From the NCBI GenBank assembly GCA_947568835.1, contig OX387604.1, forward strand, positions 19,497,076 to 19,561,075: a DNA stretch of 64,000 nt, given 5' to 3'. Numbering within the stretch: position 1 is the first letter of the stretch; every line of letters starts with the position of its first letter. Shown here one piece after another: positions 48,101 to 57,700 of this stretch. The stretch comes from Protonemura montana (taxonomy: Eukaryota > Arthropoda > Insecta > Plecoptera > Nemouridae). Position numbers and translations under genes: made by a program. The notes beneath the pieces are model-generated. The model searched no databases. It saw only the letters and a list, made by a program, of their open reading frames with translations, and had not been told where the DNA came from.

Positions 48101-51100
48101 AAAACAACTATTAATTGCATGCATTGCACACGTATTCGTCAACACCAGCCGATAAAAGGCCATAAAACGAGCAAAAACAAGGAAATGTTCAATTTCCCTG
48201 CAATTATCCAATTGCCTGTATTTGGCTAGTGTAGTCATATTTAGCTTGCGTGACTTCACATAAAAAGTCCGAAAACTGAAAAAGTCTAAAAAAATGTGAC
48301 TGTGTTCGTAAAAAACATAAATAATTTGTGAATTTTAATAGAAATACCAAAGATGATAAAGATCAAGGTCATACCGATTGGGCGTGGTTTTGGCAGGCGT
48401 CGGCTGCCGCGCGACCGGCTGGTACTGCACCAGATTGTCTGTTTGCTGAAACATAACACAAAACGCAAACTTAGATGCAGGCTAAAATAATTTCTTAGAT
48501 GCATTCGGAGAAAGAAAATCAGAGAGTTCCTAATACAAGTCGCATTATCAGTGGCATAACTACCGACGGGAAAGACGGGGCGACCGCCCCCGAGCTCAGG
48601 GATTTGTCCCCGATAGGGTGCCCCACGAGCATTAGCTCGTGGGGCCCGCCAGTAGGGTATGCTAGATATGCGGTGCATGCCCACTTGAAATGCCCCACGA
48701 CCTATTTTTATTATATTATTCCTAAAATGTTTGGCCGGTTCACAAATTTCGCTGTTTCAGAAAACCGAATTGATGTCTATTACAGGAATAGTTTCTTTGA
48801 CATCGGCGAAAATACGCAACTATGCAAGCGCGGACCGCTTGAAGAGCCCAACGTTCGAAAGTCATATTTCCCGTATTAGTTGGCACTCCTGAGAAAAACG
48901 TTCTATCGAGTATATTTACACACGAGAGAAAAACGTACTATCGAGTACATTTTATAACGTTACCGCAAAAATGAAGCAGCCGATCACATAGCCTTTAAAG
49001 GATTGCTTTACCCATAACCGTGATCTACTTATGATAGCGTTTTGTGCAATGTATAGCGATGCTAATTGATCGATTTGATCGATTTGATCGATTTGATCGA
49101 TTTGATCGATTTGATCGATTTGATCGATTTGATCGATTTGATCGATTTGATCGATTTGATCGATTTGATCGATTTAATGCATTAATGAGGTCTGCAAGTT
49201 CGCAGTACATACCTGGTGCTGGCTGTTGTAGTTGTCGAAGTCACCGGTATTAGCGCTGACCGTTGCCGTATACACGCCGTGATCGCCGTACGCAGGTACG
49301 ACTAGCGTGCTGCGCTGATCGTGCGCAGCGGGAGCAGCAGCTGGTACAGCAGTGGGCATAACAGCGGGCTTGTAGCTAGCCTGCGCCCCGCTCGTTGGAA
49401 ACTGTCCGTAATCTGGCAAACAAACGATGACATCACTACCAATGCGTCGCATCTCTGGAGTCACGAGTCATGAATGTTTCGAATGGCTTGAGAAAACGTT
49501 GAAATAGCTGAAATATCGGTTGTATCACCAGGAAACAGCCACACAACTTTTTTTTAGAGCACAGGAATGAACAACAATGATCACTCTGGGAACTATTTTC
49601 TTAGTGGCGATAACGCTAACAATTAAAGACAACAAATTTCAATTTCTCTAACGAAATGTTGCGTGCATCGCGCTAGTTCAGTATTACATCACCTAATGAA
49701 AATAAAAACCCGAAATTTTACGATTTCAGTAAATAAATTGGTATTGCTTGATTCTAGTAGATTCTAGCCGACTTGGAATCACACTTTTCGCGTATATATT
49801 GACGATTCTATATAATTTAAAAGCCACAAACATGTATGACTTGTAAACTATTTAAAAGTGCGTTAATATCTCGGCAGCTACGAGATAAGCTCCATCGCAT
49901 CGCTTGGCGTCGAATCGGGACAAGCGATAAAGTTCTTCTTGACATTTATCAGCCCGACGTCTACCAAACATTAGGGATGCAGACCTTCACGCGGTCAGAC
50001 TTTTAGGGTGACTACTGTAATGTAATGTGGTGGCTACTGTAGTATGATGTATGGGCTTCTGAGGTTTTTAGTATAATCTGGTGGCTTCTAAGGTGTAATG
50101 TGGGGGCTACTGTAGCATAATGTGGTAGCTACTGAAGTATAATGTGGTAGATACTGTAGTATAATTTGGTAGATACTGTAGTTTAATGTGGTAGCTACTG
50201 TAGTATAATGTGGTAGATACTGTAGTTCAATGTGGTAGCTACTGTAGTATAGTGTGGGACTACTGAGGTTTCTGGTATAATGTGGGGGCTACTGAGGTTT
50301 GTAGTATAATCTGGTGGCTTCTAAGGTGTAATGTGGGGGCTACTGTAGCATAATGTGGTAGCTACTGAAGTATAATGTGGTAGATACTGTAGTATAATGT
50401 GGTAGATACTGTAGTTCAATGTGGTAGCTACTGTAGTATAGTGTGGGACTACTGAGGTTTCTGGTATAATGTGGGGGCTACTGAGGTTTGTAGTATAATT
50501 TTGTGGCTATTTTGGGGGCTTACTCACCGATATCCCTGTACAACTCGACGTCTTCGTCATAGAGGCTGTAATACGGGTCATATTGCGCTGAGGCTGACTC
50601 GTACTGGTTTGTATCGTTGTAGTAACTTGCTTTGGTCGGCGCGGAGACAGGTTCCACCCTGGAACAAGGTCGTATTCTCAGCTACACCGCACGTAGAGGC
50701 GGTGGTGCGTCGTAGAGCAACGTTTCGCTGCTAAGTTACCTGATTGTCGTCGAAGCGGGCCTTCTAGTGACTTCGCCTACGTCTGTCTCTCCCCATGCTG
50801 TCGTCTCGCTATAGTCAGTGTCGGTCGGTCTGGCGCTTGCTTTGCGCTTGCCCGTGCTTGCTGTGGAGGGGGTGGGGGTGGGGGTGGGAGAGGGAGTGGT
50901 AGTCGTTGGTCGTCGGCGGAGTGGGTGAAGCGTCGTCTTATGTCGTCCGTTCGTCACTGTCTCCGTCTCCGTCTTAGCTCGATTCAACTTATTCAGATTT
51001 GCTAGTTCCACGACCGGCTCGTGTGACTTGTTTTTATTCTCATCGTTTTTTAAGGTTGTGATTTGAATATGTTTGTATGTTAGAGCTGGGGCTGAAGAAT

Positions 51101-54100
51101 GTCGGGAGCTTTGGGAAGTACTTGGGAAAGTGCTTGTGTATTCGATTTGCAGAGGCTTTACTTCTTTGCGTGCATCCTTCAATTTGATCTGAGGCCAGCG
51201 GGTTCCAGCATTGGCATCGACATAGTCATTTTCATTGTAATTGTCATCATAATAATAATAATCATCGTCATCTTCATCGTCATCGTAGTAGTAGGGCAAG
51301 TTATTTCTGTACTTCAAGCTCTCTTTACTTGATGCTCTTTTCCCTTGTGCGAATTTGTCGGCTTTGCCTGTTTGAGGTTCGGCGTGTTTTGTTGTTTGTT
51401 CACGGTCTCTCTCTCTCTCTCTCTTGGATGTCGAACCCGAACTTGAGCCCGACCCCTTCGAGGGATGTACGTAGTACTGGCCGTCCTCTGCTTGGTAGAA
51501 CGGTGCTGTCAGCAAGCTAGGCTTGCCGGGGCTGTCTTGCTCGCGCGTTGACTTTCTTACAGCCGGGGTCGGGGTGTACGCGACGGTTGTTTCTTCGTTA
51601 TCTTCATATTCTTTGTTGACGGGAACTCGTGCGCTCGACGGCCGTCGCCGCCTTTTCACTGGCACCGTTCTACTTGCAACTTCTCGGTCCAGCTGCCGGC
51701 TTGGCCCAGTTACACTTTGATAGTAATACGTGACTGGAGTTGTTTGGAAACGTTCTGGAGTTGTCTGCGACCGCTCCGAAGAAGCTTCGTAAGGCTGCAC
51801 ATTCGGTTGTTTCGGTTGTTTTGGTTGCTTCGGTTGCTTAGTAGCTTTCGTGGACGGATAGCTCTCAATGGTACCGTCGTTAGCCTGTAACTCTGCCCGT
51901 AATTTTGGCAGGGTTACGGAGGGTGCTGTACTCGTCGACACTGCAGGCTTTTCCGTTTTCGGGCGTAACTTTTCAATGTACTTATCGAAGTCAAAGTCAA
52001 TGCTTGCGAAAGGATTTTCAGGCTCCTCGTACTTTTCCTGACCATGGTTGAAGAACTCGGACGGGGGTCCGTTGAACTGATCATACTGCTCGCGATAGTT
52101 TTCGTGATTGTCTTCATCTTCATCTTCGTCCACTTCTTGGTCGTCTTGGCCTCGATTGCTCTTGCCGGTCGTCTCAACGTGTTCGGTTGTGCCGGGACTG
52201 TCGTTAGGGCTGATGTAGCTGGCGACGGGCGAATTTGCTGCTGGAGGCACCAGGTAGTCTCGTGGCTTGTCACTTTCTTTCTGAGCGTTGCTGGTTCCCC
52301 CATCTGTGTCGTACACCTGGTGGGGCTGCTTTTGCCGCTGCCCATTTCGTTGTTCCGGCTGATCCAAGTGGTAGTACGAGTAGTTATCGTCGCCTGTCTT
52401 TGTATTCTTTGCGTTCTTATCTGTATTGCCTGCCTTGCCGTTCACTATGATAGGCACGAACTTGAGGTTGGGGCTGTCTATGGTGATTGCTTTGAACTGT
52501 TCGCCGAGCTGGTGGCGCGGGGGAACAATTGGATTGAACGAGTTTCCTCCGAAAGTAGTTGAGGTACTCGACGAGGCAGCACTCGTGGGCCCACTTTGTG
52601 CGGGGCTAGGCTGTGGTCGGTGACCTCTCTGTGGGCTCGAGTGGAGACTCGCGCTTGGCTCATGAGTTTGGTGAGGTTGGTGAGGTTGGTAGCTCTGTGG
52701 CGCTCCTAGTGTCACTATTCGCGGCGACGGTTGTTGTGGGGGGCGGTTAGAACGGTTTGGCGAGGAGGAAGTTGCAGTAGCGGAGTTTCTGGGTAAGCTG
52801 GGATCAGCGATCGGTCGGAAGTACTCTTCGGAAGGAGATACTGGCTGAGAGCCAGGGGAAGAACCAGGGGACATGAATGACGCTACTTGCAAGGGTCGAG
52901 TCTCTCCAGGATACCTGATGTTGGCCCATGGCATTGTTTGTGTGATGATATGAACCGGAAAAAAATGAGAAAAAACTAAGTAAATAAGAGTATTTTAAGC
53001 AATTTTTGAGTAAGCATCTCTAGGCTGTGAAACCATGTAATTTTGATCTTTAAGATTTAAATGATTCTTTTACTTATATCTCTATTTAATTTTTATTATT
53101 TATTTCTTGTAGCGTAATTATATTTTACTCGGCAAGTATAAAGATGCTTGAAGGTGCACAACTTTTGAAATGGGTTATTTACTAAATAATTATTACAGCA
53201 ATTTACTACTGAATATGAAGAAAGTGTTACTGCGCCTTTCACCCTTTCAAGTTTCCACCTATAGCGGTTCGTTAGTGCAGTGCAGTTTTAAGGACCAGGT
53301 TCCCCCAGCAGGTGCCCCAGATGCTCCTAACTGTCAGTGTTAGTAGCACCTGAAACGTCACCTGACAAACCACAGAGCAGTTGACTAGAACGAATAAACA
53401 ACCGAGTAGGAGTGCAGAGGGGTGCACCTGTTATCTGAGTTACATAACAGTACGTTGGCTGATCGTATGAAACTGAAAGAGTGAACGGTGCGAATCTGAA
53501 GTCAGCACAAACAAGAAACGTTTGACACAAGAAACGCTTTGAAGAGTTTTGGCCAAGTTGAGTTAGATTGTAGTTGAGATACGTGAGAAGGTTACGAAGT
53601 AACAGTTGAGGTTACGAAAAATAAACCGAACCAGAGTGGAGAATGCTTTTTACCTGAACCGTATTTGGCGTTTCAATCGGCGAAGGTTGTCGATATTGTT
53701 GATTTTTTTGATTCTGTTGATTTGGTTGATTTGGTTGATTTTGTTGATTTTGTTGATTTTGTTGATTTGGTTGGTATCTAAGTCGGCGTCGTGGTGGTCA
53801 TGGAGTCTCATCAGGTCTTTGCTAGTCGGTTGGAAATCACCCAGATCAGCTTCACGTGTAACAACACTGGAGCCAAGTGCTATCTGAGAGAACTTGCTAC
53901 TCAGTGTCATAGTGCCAATTACCTTGTGGGACATTCTGCAGGACTCGAGAAAATGCTTACCTACCTACCTACCTACCTAGCGCTTGCTAGGCCAGAGGCA
54001 TTTTCTAGAGCGGCCTTTTGGCAGTTCTACCATGGTGCTACATCATTCAACCGGTGATGTTATATAACCCTGACCGAGCGTAGTACAACAGTACTAAAGG

Positions 54101-54657
54101 TTGTTGTTATTACCAGCACTAGCAACCAAAATTACGGAGGTACTACGACGGCAGTATTATTAGAATGCATACCTAGTCTCGGTTGATTATCACAGTGCAG
54201 TGAGGACAAAGCAACCAATTGCATGGAGCGTTACTCATGCGTTACTCAAGCGTTACTCACAGAAATTATTCTAATTTGTACCACCGCTCTAGGTCGGGGT
54301 TACTGTTTGCTGCTATGGTGGTGCTAGTAAGCACGGTGCTACTGACAGTAATGCCAGAGTTACGAATCACCGCTCTAGTTAAGGCTCTCACCTTCATTAG
54401 TGAATCAATATTAAGTGTAATCCTAGAAAAGGCACTTTTTGGTTGCATAATTTTTGCGAATTTATCGAAGTAGAGAAAAAAGGGACTTCTCTGAATAAAA
54501 TAAAAGGGCCGAGGTAATATGAGGTTCCATGTGAAATGTGCCTGAAGTTCGGTGGCTTTCACTAAAAATAGTTTGTGATTTGGAGCGCTTTAGTGGACCC
54601 AAAAAACAAAGGAACCAGTAAAATATTTACTAGAAGTAAATTAAGATGGTACCTGTA

Positions 54658-54729
<72 letters not shown>

Positions 54730-57700
54730 CTGTAGGTTTCCAAACAGGACTGCACCAGTTTTGTCACCATTTGAAATGCGAGCTAGGTGTGTCTGAAATC
54801 AATCAACCTCGCTGAAACGCATTCAAGTACGTCCCCCATAAAGAGACCACACGGCCGACAATAAGCGTTAATGAGACAAACTGAGTTCATAGCATTCTCT
54901 AAGCTGCTTCCGGCACGTGGTTGACACGTATTTCACACATAGTTCACTCGTGATTCTCGTTACAAACACACAAATTGAATGAGCCGAGGTTTCCACGTCT
55001 TAATAACATAAAGAGACAGATGCAGGTCGCTGTCTAGAAAGCTGACAAGTTAAAACAAATTTGCCCAGTTCTATCTGATTTTTAGTTATCTGCTTTATTT
55101 TCATCTATTTTCGTCAAACGAACAACGAGAAAATGTTTCATTACATGATTCAACTCTTGTAAACGAGCTGCTACCTTTCTTTTCTTTTTATCAAAAGCAA
55201 TTAACAAACATTCCCTTCATACTCCCTATGCGCGCAGCGGTCCATTTGGACAGACTTGAGGGGGTCTAAAATTATTCTAAACGATCTGAAAAAAATCAGT
55301 GTAATTAGTGTAATTAGACTATGGTTGCTATGGTTGCTATCGGATCAAATTGGGATATTTTGAAAAACAAAGATGGGATGAGTTTTTGAAAAAGAGCTAA
55401 ATTGTACATATTTGACGTATTTGTTTAGTAAAACCATAAGTTAAAACGAAAAATTAAATGTTAGCAACCCTCACCACAGCCTTTTCTTAAACACTGTTTT
55501 TTTTTTTAGATTTTTCGAACAAATTTAGACCCCTAAAAGTCTGACTGTAAAGAACGACACCCTGACCTTTGGGTAGAAACCTCCACCGAGATAGTTGACA
55601 TGCGTGCCTTGGAACGCTGCCGAGACGTGATAAGCTTAAGATGCTACAGATTCCAAAACTTCGTGTTACTTCGAAAAACTTTGATAAACTATGTTTATTT
55701 AAGTGCGACTTTTCTTACAATTATTTTATAAGAATTTCTATTGCGCAAATGTTGCTAAGTTTTAGATTTTACTACAAAACTAGATATTTTTAGTGCATGC
55801 TTAAACTTAGCTTTTGTCTACAACGCTCTTAAGATGTAATGTTTTAAGGAGTTAAGCGTGTGCACTGAAAGGTAGAATGTGTTTCAAGCAATAAACAAAA
55901 TGAAGTGATAAAGACTCATATTGCAGTGGCCAAGGGGCTGGAAACTGTGCTAGTAAATGCAGGAAATGCGGGAAATGCGGTGGGAAAATGTACCGGCAGT
56001 GCGTTCGAGCTGTGGTGTCGAAAGTCTGGGTTTTGCCCCAAGGTTACAGTGCCGGGCTGCCCTCGGTAGACTCGTTGCTGTCTGTCAGTCTCCTCCTCTT
56101 GAATGCCATCTTGGACACCACTCAGGTACACCTGCTGCAAAGATACTATTTGTCAGATTCCTCATCTTGAACACCCTCAAGGGGATCTTCTTGCCGCTTC
56201 TTTCCTGTGGCATTTTACCAAAACACTTTGGTCCATGCATTTTGAAAAAAAAATCGGTATTTAGCGACCCTTAGCAATTGCGTAAAATTTGATCGTCATT
56301 AAATATGGTCCGCACATTCTGATATCTATCTAATGTGATTCATTACTCTGTGATCCAGTCTAATCCAGTTTTGTTGAGTACCTTGTTGAGTTGATCGGGC
56401 TGTCGTCGCTGTTGTGTCTGCGAATGAGCGGGCCCAACGTTTTGCCGGGACCTCGAGTCCGAGGGGCGCGTCACTCCTGAGGACGTGGTCTCTCCTTCAA
56501 TCGCAGTGCCGCAGCCAACATTTCGCGGCCAGTCACACGTCTGAAGCTCTTGACTGAAAGACCAATTAAGTGTAATCAAGCGCAATCAAGTGGCATCAAG
56601 CGCAATCAACTTTAAACAAGCGCAATTAAGTGCATTCAAACGCAAAAAAGTGCATTCAAGCTCAATTGAAGTTGCTTATGACTAAGACTCTAAAATTATA
56701 TTTTGAAACTATGTCTTGTAGTTCAATAAAGCTTCGCAGAAATGTTTACATCAAGGTTCACTGCATTTTTTTAGATAAAACGTCTTTATCTCGGTTGAGT
56801 GGTGGTTTTTAGAGCCATGGTTTGATGTTATGATATGTTTTTCAGATATGCTCTGCATTAAAGAGGTTTGCGACCCTCGATACGTCGAGACGTGAGACCC
56901 TTTCGAGGGCCGCAAACCTCTTCAATGCAGAGCATATCCGAAAAACACATCATAACATCTTTATCTCGATTACGTACGTTTTGCATATCATGTATTGTTA
57001 TCTCCCGGTAGGTCCAATTTTCAGGAGTTGCCCATTCTTATAATTCAAAAAATATATTTTAGAATTGTGTCTTGTAGTTATATGAAGCTCTCCAAAATAT
57101 TTTCCGGTGGGCTTCGCAAAACTTTACGAGATACAGTGTTTTCTGCATTACAGTGCTATCTTGCCAGTGCAGGTAATGGGCGCTTATTTCAACCTAGATG
57201 AAATATTTTTATCTTAAAAACTTGCGTGAATCCCGGGCCACTTTTTGGAGATCTTTATATAACTACAAGGCACAATTCAGAAATATATATTTTTTTCATT
57301 TAAAGCATGAGCAACTCCTGAAAATTGGATCGATCGGGAGATAACAATCTGAGCTAAGCTGATTAACATGCAAATCCTACGCAATTTGTATAAAATAATT
57401 TTTATCTTACAAACTGGTGCGAATCCCATCACGAAACGTTCATAGAAGCTTAATCGGTTCTCTGGTGACGCTCTGTTTAATTTTAGTGAAAATAAAAATA
57501 TGGGCAATTTATTTTTTATTTATTTGGGATATGATAATAAATCAAAGGAAGTTTTTTTTAGTAGCAATCTTTTTTTTATTCCCACTTATTTGAAATTTTC
57601 TCAGCTTCCCACTGGTATTTTTAATTTTTCGTTATCTTTAACGGATCTTTAGATATAAGCCCAAAAACTTTGGATTGCGCAAAAGTGCACCCAAAATTGC

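Noticed and set aside
49025-49210. Minus-strand frame of NRS repeats
   Set aside because: It is a nine-base microsatellite translated; it lies past the donor of the CDA5 exon.
50736-52934. Reading the 732-codon frame as a stand-alone gene
   Set aside because: Both ends have splice sites whose phases join neighbouring deacetylase exons.
54575-54796. Plus-strand polycysteine frame
   Set aside because: It is the reverse reading of the CAG/CAA array.
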